39,854 nucleotides of DNA from Bacteroidetes bacterium UBA6661 (GTDB taxonomy: Bacteria; Bacteroidota; Bacteroidia; AKYH767-A; OLB10): contig DKKR01000004.1 in NCBI GenBank assembly GCA_002455375.1, forward strand, positions 8,465 through 48,318. The letters run 5' to 3'. Under the pieces are notes generated by a model, which was given only the letters and a program-made list of their open reading frames with translations, did not search any database and was not told the DNA's origin. Within the stretch, counting starts at the first letter, position 1, and each line of letters starts with the position of its first letter. The position numbers and the translations under genes were made by a program. Of this stretch, positions 27,763 through 36,553 are shown piece after piece.

Positions 27763-28156
27763 GTTTAAAGATTTGATTTTACACTTACTCAACTAGTGAG
27801 AAATATAAATTTAAATACCGGTTATAGTAAATATGCTACAAAAACTCTATAAAATTCGGTAATTAACCTGATTTATCACCACAATTGGTGATTGCTGTTT
27901 AAATTTAATTGACTCAGATTTGTAAAATATATTTTATAATATACTCTTACAAACCGCTAATTAAAAAAATATGAAATGGATTTTTGACAACAATGGTATT
28001 TTATTTTAATTCATTGCATTTACAAGTCATTCCGACATGAGTTCACATCAGTAAGATACAAAAGAATATTTGTTATCCGCCATTATCACCAGCAAAAAAT
28101 AAATCAAATGAAATCTATGCTACTAAATAAATAATCACCAATTAAAATCAAATAAG
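27763..28156 (+). other. long leader/intergenic region before the DFDPG-repeat gene
   Basis: This AT-rich gap contains operator site 3 (27875-27922). After the predicted -7 box, about 230 bases remain before the ATG at 28157, far longer than the leaders at sites 1 and 2. Within it are two tiny start-stop frames (from 27971, 12 codons; and an overlapping one) with no recognisable product. Two half-operators also occur: TTATCACCAGC near 28084, and AATCACCA at 28133-28140 just upstream of the start. No stable hairpin was evident by eye. Confidence 0.5.
27875..27922 (+). promoter_or_regulatory. operator palindrome site 3 overlapping a -33/-7 promoter
   Basis: The inverted repeat ATCACCA-CAAT-TGGTGAT (27875-27892) continues as TG, giving ATTG at 27891-27894. 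Exactly 20 bp later lies CAGATTTG (27915-27922), one mismatch from TAnnTTTG. The surrounding GACTCAGATTTGTA is repeated identically, at the same spacing, at site 4. Confidence 0.68.
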
Positions 28157-29887
28157 ATGAAAAAAACGCTACTTGTTATCTTCTGCTTAACAGCATCAAC
28201 ACTTTATGCACAAACTCCAATATTTGACTGGGCTTTTGGCCTTGGGGGGACCTATTATGACAAAGGCATTGATGTAGCAACTGATTCTGCAGGCAATGTT
28301 TATGCTCTCGGGTCTTTTGCCAACACAGTTGATTTTGATCCAGGGTCAAATGTCTTGAATCTGACATCTAATAATAATAGTGATGATGTCTACATTGCCA
28401 AATACAATGCAGCAAAAGACCTTCTTTGGGCGCATGTATTTGGTGGAACCGGAAATGAAACTCCTATTGCAATGGCGCTTGATGCATCTGGCAATTGTTA
28501 CCTTACCGGACGTTTTAGTGGCACCGTTGACTTTGATCCCGGAGCAGGCACAGCCAACATTACCGCATCTGGAGCATTTGATGTTTTTATTGTTAAACTT
28601 AGTCCATCAGGAATTTACCTCTGGGCAAAAAACTTCGGAGGAACATTTGGTACTTTTGTTGATGAGATTTCAGTAGATGACGCAGGTAGTGTATATACTG
28701 CCGGTACATTCCAAACAACTACTGACTTTGACCCTTCACCAGCAGTGTTTAACTTAGTTTCAACAGGAGGGCAGGATCCTTATCTTGCTAAGCTGGATGC
28801 AGCAGGGAATTTTGTTTGGGCATTAAACACAGGTTTCAACATATCCAAACTATACTGCGACATAAACAACTCCCTTTTCATTGCAGGGGGGTTTAACGAC
28901 ACCACTGATTTTGACTTATCTTCATCACAAACATTGAATATTGTTCCTTCGGGTAATTATGATATATATATTTCAAAATATGACACTGCGGCAAACCTAA
29001 TTTGGGTAAAAACCATGGGGTCCACAGGTAGTAGTGGAGGTGTACTAGGAATTACAACCGATATGGCTGGCAATATAATCGCTACAGGAACCTTCTCTGG
29101 CACTTTGGACTTTGACCCTGGAACCAACACCGTCAACCTTACATCAAGTGGATCCGGATCAACTCTTTCAGACATGTACTTCTTAAAGTTAGATGCTGCT
29201 GCAAATTTTGTTTGGGTTAAAAAGATTGGTGGAAATAACTTAGACTATCCACTTGATGTAGCGACAGATAATGCCGGCAGTATATATCTTACAGGCGTAT
29301 TTAAATCTTCAGTAGTAGATTTTGACCCTGACACAACAGTAACTTTTAATCTTAATGGCACCATGGGCAGCTATGATGCATTTGTGCTTATATTATCTGC
29401 AACAGGAAATTTCATTTATGCCTATGAAATTGGCGGCCCATCTAATGGCGATGATTATGGTAATGGTATTTGTGTAAATCCTTCAGGCAGCTACTATGTT
29501 ACCGGAACTTTTTATGGCCCCATAGATTTTAATCCCGGTGCAGGCACAACCACATTGAATGATAATGGAAATACTGATGCCTTTATACAAAAAATGAACT
29601 TTAGCCTTGTGGGTTTAGTTGATACAGATGAAGAAAATTATTTTTCTGTATATCCTAATCCCGCCAACCAGATAGTAACTATTAATTTGCCGTCTGTAAA
29701 AAATCAATCTTCTGAAGTCAAAGTTTTTGATGCAATTGGAAAAGAAATATTAAGTACAAGAGTAGCGGGCGGAAACTCAACTATTGACGTAAGTAAATTA
29801 GACAAGGGAATTTATTTTATTCAGCTTACAGCCAATACTGAAAATCAAAAACACCTTCAAGTAAAAAAGCTAATTGTTAACGACTAA
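28157..29887 (+). CDS. secreted SBBP-like beta-propeller protein with T9SS sorting domain
   Basis: A 576-residue secreted protein. The signal peptide is MKKTLLVIFCLTASTLYAQ. Residues about 25-490 consist of roughly eight to nine repeats of about 50 residues with the pattern GNVY.LG.F..TVDFDPG...LTS....D.YIAKYDA..N..W....GG. These resemble the SBBP (Reeler/beta-propeller) repeats common in Bacteroidota cell-surface proteins. The aspartate-rich DFDPG loops may bind calcium, which is inference. The C-terminus is a type A sorting domain (FSVYPNPANQIVTINLP ... KGIYFIQLTANT). It sits between two nearly identical terminators and so is probably a single-gene transcript driven from site 3. Confidence 0.85.
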   Translation: MKKTLLVIFCLTASTLYAQTPIFDWAFGLGGTYYDKGIDVATDSAGNVYALGSFANTVDFDPGSNVLNLTSNNNSDDVYIAKYNAAKDLLWAHVFGGTGNETPIAMALDASGNCYLTGRFSGTVDFDPGAGTANITASGAFDVFIVKLSPSGIYLWAKNFGGTFGTFVDEISVDDAGSVYTAGTFQTTTDFDPSPAVFNLVSTGGQDPYLAKLDAAGNFVWALNTGFNISKLYCDINNSLFIAGGFNDTTDFDLSSSQTLNIVPSGNYDIYISKYDTAANLIWVKTMGSTGSSGGVLGITTDMAGNIIATGTFSGTLDFDPGTNTVNLTSSGSGSTLSDMYFLKLDAAANFVWVKKIGGNNLDYPLDVATDNAGSIYLTGVFKSSVVDFDPDTTVTFNLNGTMGSYDAFVLILSATGNFIYAYEIGGPSNGDDYGNGICVNPSGSYYVTGTFYGPIDFNPGAGTTTLNDNGNTDAFIQKMNFSLVGLVDTDEENYFSVYPNPANQIVTINLPSVKNQSSEVKVFDAIGKEILSTRVAGGNSTIDVSKLDKGIYFIQLTANTENQKHLQVKKLIVND

Positions 29888-29940
29888 ATAAGAAGTACAA
29901 ACCTATTAGCTTATCAAACACAAACTAACCCAATATTACT

Positions 29941-29973
29941 AAAAAAGGCTGCTCTTAAATGGCAGCCTTTTTT
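29941..29973 (+). terminator. rho-independent terminator after the DFDPG-repeat gene
   Basis: A 12-bp perfect stem, AAAAAAGGCTGC with GCAGCCTTTTTT, and a 9-base loop (TCTTAAATG), 53 bp after the stop codon. Stem and loop differ from the hairpin at 27731 by essentially one loop base and one extra A-T pair. Confidence 0.88.
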
Positions 29974-30022
29974 ATTAGTAAATTTCTCTGTTAAGAAATT
30001 CAATCATAATTTTTTTCAAAAT

Positions 30023-30054
30023 ATTGTTTTAATCCGAAAAACAATGTAACTTTG
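30023..30054 (+). promoter_or_regulatory. promoter of the jelly-roll surface protein gene, without the operator
   Basis: ATTG (30023-30026), 20 bp, then TAACTTTG (30047-30054), a full match to the -7 consensus TAnnTTTG. The ATG at 30073 follows after 18 bp. The spacing equals that of the operator-bearing promoters, but no TCACCA palindrome is present, so this gene appears to lie outside the proposed regulon. Confidence 0.6.
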
Positions 30055-30072
30055 ATTGTTCGATACTAATAT

Positions 30073-33000
30073 ATGAGAAGAGCCGTCAATTGTATATTGT
30101 TCTTGGCATTTTTGTTGTGTACAGCATCATCCACTGCTCAACTCACACTGGCAGAATGGAATTTTCCCACTAATCCTGACAATGCCATTGTTGATATTTC
30201 AATTCCCATCAATAACACAAAAACCCTCTACACCGTAGGTGGCACTGCTGCAGTAGCATACGGAACAAATACCGGAGCTACTACACAAAGTGCATGGACA
30301 ACAGGCTGGGATAATGGCTCCGGCACCAAATGGTGGGAAATAGAAGTGAATACCACAGGATATTTTAACCTTGAACTTTCTTCCAAGCAACGTAGTTCAG
30401 CTACCGGGCCGAAAAATTTTGCTGTTGATTATAAAATTGGTATTGCCGGTACATGGACAGCATTAGCCGGTGCAGGAGCTATCATTGTAGCTGATAATTT
30501 TACATCAGGTGTTATAACGGATATTCCATTACCGGTGGCTTGCGAAAATCAACCATCAGTTTTTTTTAGATGGAAAATGACATCAAACACCAGCGTAAAT
30601 AATAGTACTGTAGCCTCGGGTGGATCATCACGGATAGACGATGTAAACATCAAAGCCAACGATTCACAAAATCATTATCGAAGCATAACCTCAGGTGCAT
30701 GGAATGTTTTGAGCACCTGGCAATCATCACCGGACCTTATTACTTGGTCGGCTGCACAGATTCTCCCTAATTATTATTCAAAAACAATTACCATTCGAAG
30801 TGGTCATACAGTTACCATTTCTGCTAATGTAAGAGTAGATGAAACTACAATAGCCAATGGTGGCACTGTAAATTACAACTCCAGAGTATTAACCATCAAT
30901 AATGGCACCGGGGTTGACTTGCAGGTAAACGGAACTTTTACAGATGGTAGTTCAAGCAGTGCAGTATGGCTTGCCGGTGCAACATGGGCATTGGGAGCTT
31001 CCGGCACTTATGTAAAAACCGAAAACACTAATGCTGTCAACTGGCAAAACAATTATCAGGGAGGCATTGCCACCATACCTGCCACTGCCAGCTGGGTACT
31101 GAATAAAACTCCCAGTTCGGTAACTGCTCCATCATTGACAACACTTAACATGGTTTATCCTAATCTTACCATTATGAACACCTCAGGTGGTTTGTGGACA
31201 ACCAGTATTGCATCAACATTTACAGGTTCAACAGCATCAGCAACTATCAAAGGAAATTTTGATATTGGTGGTGTATTGGCTCCCCTTTTAGGTACGGTTG
31301 ATTTTTTAAATGACAATTCATTCGCAACTCCTATACAGGTTCAGGGCAATGTATTAATACGTGGAGGATGCAATCTCAGAAATTTTGGAACAGGATTTGA
31401 AATTTTCGGAAACATGACCGTAAATGGATCTACAAGTTATGGTACATCTAATGCACGTAAATACCGATTCAGCGGTGGCAATGCACAATCAATTTCAGGT
31501 TCAGCACCGCTAACCTCATTACAGATTTTTCAGTTAGAGATGAATAAGTCTGCAAACAGCCTTACACTATTAAAATCCATAAAGGTTGACAATAATCTGA
31601 ACTTAATTACAGGTATTATAAATTCTACAACTCCTAATATTTTAATAGTTGAAAATGGTGCAACTGCAACAGGTGCATCAAATTCGAGTTTCGTAAATGG
31701 TCCGGTGCAAAAAAACGGGTCGCAGGCATTTGTTTTCCCTGTTGGCAAAAACTCCAACTATAGATCTATTGCCATTGGTAATGATGCATCGGCTGCTGCC
31801 TTCTGGACAGAAAATTTTAATACCGGTGCAGGATGGAGCTTGGCAAATGTGCAAGGACCTGAAGGTGCAGACCCCAATCCTTTTGTAATAAGCGATGCAG
31901 AAGGTGGAGGAATAGCACCCGGTGGCTGTGGTGCAGCAAACAATGGCAACAACACCTTACATGTCACCAGTGTATTTAATCCAAACGGAGGCGCTGCTTA
32001 TGATGCAGGTGGCTTATGTGGTTTCCTCTACTGCCCGCTAACAAACAGAATGGCACAATCTCCCCCTATCAACTGTACCGGAAAATCAACTATAAGTGTT
32101 GGTTTCAATTATATTGAGTTTGGAGATGGCACAAATGATAATGCAACACTATGGTATTTTGATGGTGCCACCTGGAGTCAATTATTTGATTTGCCAAAAA
32201 CAACATGTTGTGGTGGTGCCTGTAATGGATTCAGACAAGGGAAGTGGACTGCATTTTCTATTACACTACCTGCAAGTGCAAACAACAACGCAAACGTACG
32301 TATCGGTTTGAAATGGCAAAATAATGATGATGGAGCCGGCACTGATCCTTCCTTCGCTATTGATGACATTTATTTGAGTGCGTCTTCTACAAGTCAATTT
32401 GTTGCTGAATATCACAGAGCAAATCCTCAGGTAATTATCGGAAATATCCGTGATGCCTCATTAGATCATATCAGTCAATGTGAATATTGGACACTCAACC
32501 AAACGCTCGGCACTTCATCGCGCAATGTAACTCTTTCATGGGACGGCAACAGTTGTGGTGTTACTTTACTGAGCGACTTACGTGTTGCGCGTTGGCGCAG
32601 TTTAGGAAGCATCTGGAATAATCTTGGTAACGGAGGCACTACCGGCACAACAACAGCAGGTACTATTGTAACAACAGCACCTGATAATATTTTCGGGCCT
32701 TATACACTTTCCTCTGCTTCCAGTGAAAATCCATTGCCTGTAGAACTGACCTATTTCAATGCCACTTTGCAAAATAAAGAAGTAAAATTGCAGTGGACAA
32801 CAGCATCAGAATTTAATAGTGACTATTTTGAAATTGAGCGTGCAAATTCAAACCTGACCTTTGAACCGTTAATGAGAGTTCCGGCAGCAGGTTTTTCAAA
32901 CAGTCTGATAAATTATAACACAACTGATACCAAACCACTAAGCAATGAATCGTTTTACCGCCTTAGACAAGTTGATTTTAATGGAGATTTTCAATTGAGC

Positions 33001-33282
33001 AAAACAGTTAAAATTAATATTCAAAATCAACTACCATTTCAAATTATATTGGCTACATACCTCAATAATGGGCAACTTATTTTTAAGATTACTGAAAATA
33101 TGCAACCGACAATTGCAGCTGAAATCTATGATACTCACGGATCCCTGATACTACAACAAACTTTCAACAGTAGCGAATTACTCTATCAGATACAAATAAA
33201 CAATTTAGCAAATGGAATATATTTGCTGAAAGTAATTTCTGACAAATCAGTAGCAACTAAAAAATTCAGTGTACAGAAATAA
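30073..33282 (+). CDS. large secreted surface protein with divergent T9SS-type C-terminus
   Basis: A 1069-residue protein with signal peptide MRRAVNCILFLAFLLCTASSTAQ. Domains in order by inspection: an N-terminal beta sandwich (about 25-195, ending RIDDVNIKA); a G8/adhesin-like beta-helix part (about 200-560, GAWNVLSTWQSSPDLITW, TITIRSGHTVTI); a MAM/jelly-roll-like part (about 575-780, ending DPSFAIDDIYLSAS) with a cysteine cluster TTCCGGACNGF; the fibronectin-like linker PVELTYFNATLQNKEVKLQW common before sorting domains in Bacteroidota; and a last 80-residue beta domain ending NGIYLLKVISDKSVATKKFSV. The last domain fits a sorting domain but lacks the YPNP motif. No catalytic residues were recognised. 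No terminator was found after it. Confidence 0.82.
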   Translation: MRRAVNCILFLAFLLCTASSTAQLTLAEWNFPTNPDNAIVDISIPINNTKTLYTVGGTAAVAYGTNTGATTQSAWTTGWDNGSGTKWWEIEVNTTGYFNLELSSKQRSSATGPKNFAVDYKIGIAGTWTALAGAGAIIVADNFTSGVITDIPLPVACENQPSVFFRWKMTSNTSVNNSTVASGGSSRIDDVNIKANDSQNHYRSITSGAWNVLSTWQSSPDLITWSAAQILPNYYSKTITIRSGHTVTISANVRVDETTIANGGTVNYNSRVLTINNGTGVDLQVNGTFTDGSSSSAVWLAGATWALGASGTYVKTENTNAVNWQNNYQGGIATIPATASWVLNKTPSSVTAPSLTTLNMVYPNLTIMNTSGGLWTTSIASTFTGSTASATIKGNFDIGGVLAPLLGTVDFLNDNSFATPIQVQGNVLIRGGCNLRNFGTGFEIFGNMTVNGSTSYGTSNARKYRFSGGNAQSISGSAPLTSLQIFQLEMNKSANSLTLLKSIKVDNNLNLITGIINSTTPNILIVENGATATGASNSSFVNGPVQKNGSQAFVFPVGKNSNYRSIAIGNDASAAAFWTENFNTGAGWSLANVQGPEGADPNPFVISDAEGGGIAPGGCGAANNGNNTLHVTSVFNPNGGAAYDAGGLCGFLYCPLTNRMAQSPPINCTGKSTISVGFNYIEFGDGTNDNATLWYFDGATWSQLFDLPKTTCCGGACNGFRQGKWTAFSITLPASANNNANVRIGLKWQNNDDGAGTDPSFAIDDIYLSASSTSQFVAEYHRANPQVIIGNIRDASLDHISQCEYWTLNQTLGTSSRNVTLSWDGNSCGVTLLSDLRVARWRSLGSIWNNLGNGGTTGTTTAGTIVTTAPDNIFGPYTLSSASSENPLPVELTYFNATLQNKEVKLQWTTASEFNSDYFEIERANSNLTFEPLMRVPAAGFSNSLINYNTTDTKPLSNESFYRLRQVDFNGDFQLSKTVKINIQNQLPFQIILATYLNNGQLIFKITENMQPTIAAEIYDTHGSLILQQTFNSSELLYQIQINNLANGIYLLKVISDKSVATKKFSVQK

Positions 33283-33299
33283 CCTCTTTTCTTATCTGT

Positions 33300-33428
33300 T
33301 TAGGACAACTGTTCCCCTGCACCAACAAAAATATTACCTTCATCTGTACTAACGGTTACTTCACCAATCCGTTCAATAAAGCCACTTTTTTTTATTATTT
33401 TGGTCACATCATTAAACCAAGCCGGCAT
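33300..33428 (-). CDS. possible 42-codon antisense small protein
   Basis: The 149-bp gap between two + strand genes contains a minus-strand frame starting with ATG at 33428 and ending at 33300. It encodes a 42-residue product with a balanced composition (begins MPAWFNDVTKIIKKSGFIER, ends GNIFVGAGEQLS) rather than the repetitive composition of chance frames in AT-rich DNA. No family was recognised. A frame of this length can also arise by chance, and its promoter would have to lie inside the sensor kinase gene. Confidence 0.25.
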   Translation of the reverse strand: MPAWFNDVTKIIKKSGFIERIGEVTVSTDEGNIFVGAGEQLS

Positions 33429-33431
33429 TGA

Positions 33432-36400
33432 ATGTATAGATTGACAATATCAATATTGCTTTTCCTTTTCGGATACTTTCATGCCCATGCCGATTCTTTA
33501 GTATATAATTTAAGAAGCTATAATACAACCTCTGGTCTGTCTGACAATAATGTTACCTGCATAGTAAAAGACCACTATGGTTTCATTTGGGTAGGCACTA
33601 AGGATGGCCTGAATCGTTTTGATGGAAGAGAATTTCAGGTATTCCAGTATCAAGCAAGGTCAAATTCTGTTTGTGGTAATAACATTTCCTGCCTCGAAAT
33701 TACAGACGATTCGCTCTTATGGATTGGTACTGCTTCAAATGGTTTTTGCAGTTATGACTATCGAACCAATCAATTTAAAAGTTTTACCTCACAAAACAGC
33801 AAACTAAGAGTTGATAACATCAATGATTTGGTTTTTGACAGAAGAAGAAACTGCCTTTGGATAGCTTTGAACAATGGTGGACTTCAACAATTTGACTTGT
33901 CAAAAATGCAGATCAATCCAAAAATATTTTCTTATAATACATACTATGCCGTTGCAGTAAAAGACTCTCTTGCCTTTTTTGCCGGCATTACGGAATCATT
34001 AAAAACGCTTAATTATCTTGGAAAAGCAATTATTAATGCTGATGGCAATGGACAAACCATTAACACCATATATATTGACACAGATTCAAGAATTTGGTGT
34101 GGTGCATGGGATAATGCATTACATCTCTTCAACCAACAAGGCAAAAGATTGAACTCCTATGTTTTTGATGGAACGAATAAATTAAAGAGTATTGGCGAGG
34201 AAATTATTTCAATTACCGGTGATGATGAAAACATTTGGTGTGGCACAAAAAGCTCAGGAATACTGATCTTCAACAAAAGCAGTAAAACTTTTCTGAAAAA
34301 TATTTCTTTCACACAAAAAATCAATACAAGAGTCAACGATCTATATCGTGATCCTCAAAACCGAATATGGATTGCAACAGAAAATGGTCTGTTGGTTTAC
34401 GACTCACAGTTAAATCTGTTTAAAACTGAACACCTTCCTGTGCCAAAAAACGTAACATCTTGCAAAGTCAATGATCGTATTATTACAGACAACGGATTAG
34501 ATTTGGTAATATCCCAATGTGGCTTGTTTTACAGATATTCTAAAAACGAATCGTATAAATTTAAAGATATCTATTACAAAAACGAAAAACAGGAATTGTA
34601 TTCTATCATTCAAAATAAAAATGGTGATATTTTTATTGGAAGTAACAGAACTGTTTTCAAGTTCAACACAAAAGATTTATCATGCCACCCAATTGAGTTG
34701 CATAAGAATCTTTCGAATTTATTTTTTTATTTCGCATCAGCTTCACCAATCAACTCACTAGCCAGCATAAACATAAATAATTCAGAACTATTACTAGCCT
34801 CATTTTACGGATATTTTATAACGCTAATAGATCTGAAAAAACACAACCTGTTTCATCTGTCTCAAGACAGTGCTTCTACCATAGCGGGTCTGGACAATTT
34901 AAGTCGCAAACTTTTTGTTGACTCTAAGAATAACATTTGGATTTGTGGCAAATCGAAAGGTATATCTTTCTTAGATTTAAACAACACAAGCCCATTAAAT
35001 AACTATGCACCATTCTATGATAAAATAATAAGTTGGCATGTAAACCCTGCTAACTGGCAAAAAAACATTAATAATACCGCTTTAAAAATCACCAATGTGT
35101 ATGACATTGTTGAGAATAATGATGGCACCTACTGGTTAACGACTCAAGGTACAGGATTGGTACATTTCGACAAGAACAATAAAAACAATCCATTTGCGAT
35201 GACCCTATCAGATATTACTTCCATGCAAGGGCTGACACAAACCGGAGATTCTTTATTATGGATAATCACTTCTTCAGGCATTTTGAAATTTCATACCAAA
35301 ACCAAGCGATTTAAACTTTTTGATTCCAACAACGGAATTCAACAAAACATTGCCGGATACTTTTTTAAAAAGAATAAATTTTTACCTGACGAGGTCAGTG
35401 TTGGATTTAATGGTGGGTTCATTAGTTTTAATCCCAGACAGTTCTCTTCTCCAAAAGAAAAATGTGAAATTCAATTCACAAAACTTTGGGTTATGGACAA
35501 ACCTGCAGACACATTGCTTTTTAAAAATATCAAACTCAATTACAATCAAAATTTTTTAAAAGTATATGTCTCATCCAATGTTTTTACCACCAATGAACAA
35601 ATTACTTATTACTATAAGCTTTCCGGTATTGACCTTGACTGGCGTAGCAATGAGCAGAATCCCCTAATTACCTATACCAATTTGCCTCCCGGTTGCTATA
35701 CATTAAAAGTTAAGACGGTTACCATTGACAATATTGAAAGCAATATTAAAAGTCTATCTATTGTCATTACACCTCCCTTCACAAAAACAATCTGGTTTTA
35801 TCTCATCATTGCCTGCTGTGTAGCAATCATTGTTTATATGATTCACCGCTACCGCATTAATCAACTACTGCAATTACAAGAAATGCGCAATAACATTGCA
35901 CGTGATTTGCACGATGATATTGGCAGCACATTAGGCAGTATTCATCTTTATAGCCAGATTGCAGATAAAAAACTCAGTCAGAGTAATACTGATGATACCA
36001 AAAATATCCTGGAAAAAATAAGGAGCTCTTCTAAAGAAATAATTGAAAAAACCAGTGAGGCTGTATGGGTAGTTAAAGCTTCGAATGACAACATTGCTAA
36101 CCTAACACTAAGAATAGAAAGCTATGCAGCCAGTGTTCTTGGCGATGCTGGTATTGATTTTAGCCTTCAATCAAACAGCCATCAAAATATAAAACTCAGT
36201 ATGCACCAAAGGAAATGGTTATTTCTGATTTTCAAAGAAGCTATCCATAATATTGTAAAACATTCCCACTGTACAAAAGTCGAAATCGCTTTAAACAACT
36301 ATAACAGAGTAATAGAAATGATTATTAAAGATAATGGTATTGGGTTTAACAGTACGGCTGATAGGAATTGTATAAAAAATGGTAATGGCGGTAATGGAAT

Positions 36401-36500
36401 TACTAATATGGCTTCCAGAGCAGCCGATATGAATGCTACATTTAACATCATAAGTGCACAGGGCACCGGTACTAAAATCACTATTTCGCTAAAACATTAA
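33432..36500 (+). CDS. two-component propeller sensor histidine kinase
   Basis: A 1022-residue kinase. After the signal peptide (MYRLTISILLFLFGYFHAHA) comes a periplasmic sensor of regulator-propeller repeats, about 25-680, with the repeating core D..G.IWVGT..GL..FD (GFIWVGTKDGLNRFDGREF, RIWIATENGLLVYD, NIWICGKSKGISFLD). A Y_Y_Y domain follows (about 695-780, YYYKLSGIDLDWRS). A single membrane helix at about 787-804 leads to a HisKA_3 domain with His827 in IARDLHDDIGS, and a HATPase domain (EAIHNIVKHSH, IKDNGIGF, GNGGNGITNMASRA). Unlike the hybrid kinases of polysaccharide loci, it has no attached receiver or AraC domain; the regulator is the separate next gene. The ligand is unknown. Its position after the cargo block suggests it senses surface or matrix state. 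Confidence 0.93.
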   Translation: MYRLTISILLFLFGYFHAHADSLVYNLRSYNTTSGLSDNNVTCIVKDHYGFIWVGTKDGLNRFDGREFQVFQYQARSNSVCGNNISCLEITDDSLLWIGTASNGFCSYDYRTNQFKSFTSQNSKLRVDNINDLVFDRRRNCLWIALNNGGLQQFDLSKMQINPKIFSYNTYYAVAVKDSLAFFAGITESLKTLNYLGKAIINADGNGQTINTIYIDTDSRIWCGAWDNALHLFNQQGKRLNSYVFDGTNKLKSIGEEIISITGDDENIWCGTKSSGILIFNKSSKTFLKNISFTQKINTRVNDLYRDPQNRIWIATENGLLVYDSQLNLFKTEHLPVPKNVTSCKVNDRIITDNGLDLVISQCGLFYRYSKNESYKFKDIYYKNEKQELYSIIQNKNGDIFIGSNRTVFKFNTKDLSCHPIELHKNLSNLFFYFASASPINSLASININNSELLLASFYGYFITLIDLKKHNLFHLSQDSASTIAGLDNLSRKLFVDSKNNIWICGKSKGISFLDLNNTSPLNNYAPFYDKIISWHVNPANWQKNINNTALKITNVYDIVENNDGTYWLTTQGTGLVHFDKNNKNNPFAMTLSDITSMQGLTQTGDSLLWIITSSGILKFHTKTKRFKLFDSNNGIQQNIAGYFFKKNKFLPDEVSVGFNGGFISFNPRQFSSPKEKCEIQFTKLWVMDKPADTLLFKNIKLNYNQNFLKVYVSSNVFTTNEQITYYYKLSGIDLDWRSNEQNPLITYTNLPPGCYTLKVKTVTIDNIESNIKSLSIVITPPFTKTIWFYLIIACCVAIIVYMIHRYRINQLLQLQEMRNNIARDLHDDIGSTLGSIHLYSQIADKKLSQSNTDDTKNILEKIRSSSKEIIEKTSEAVWVVKASNDNIANLTLRIESYAASVLGDAGIDFSLQSNSHQNIKLSMHQRKWLFLIFKEAIHNIVKHSHCTKVEIALNNYNRVIEMIIKDNGIGFNSTADRNCIKNGNGGNGITNMASRAADMNATFNIISAQGTGTKITISLKH

Positions 36501-36506
36501 TTAAAC

Positions 36507-36553
36507 TCACCATAATTGGTTATTGCAATGGCAAAAAAAAAGACTCAGATTTG
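36507..36553 (+). promoter_or_regulatory. degenerate operator site 4 between sensor kinase and its regulator
   Basis: TCACCA-TAAT-TGGTTA (36507-36522; one arm base changed) continues as TTG, giving ATTG at 36522-36525. Exactly 20 bp later comes CAGATTTG (36546-36553), with the 14-base context GACTCAGATTTGTA identical to site 3. The -7 box falls inside the annotated start of the regulator, so a transcript from here would need a later start, such as GTG 36558. Alternatively the site may act only as a binding site. Confidence 0.5.

Noticed and set aside
17237..27892. The palindromes as ends of a miniature transposon or as a repeat array
   Set aside because: Copies lie singly in front of genes, all at a fixed distance from a -7 box, and do not flank any unit with target duplications.
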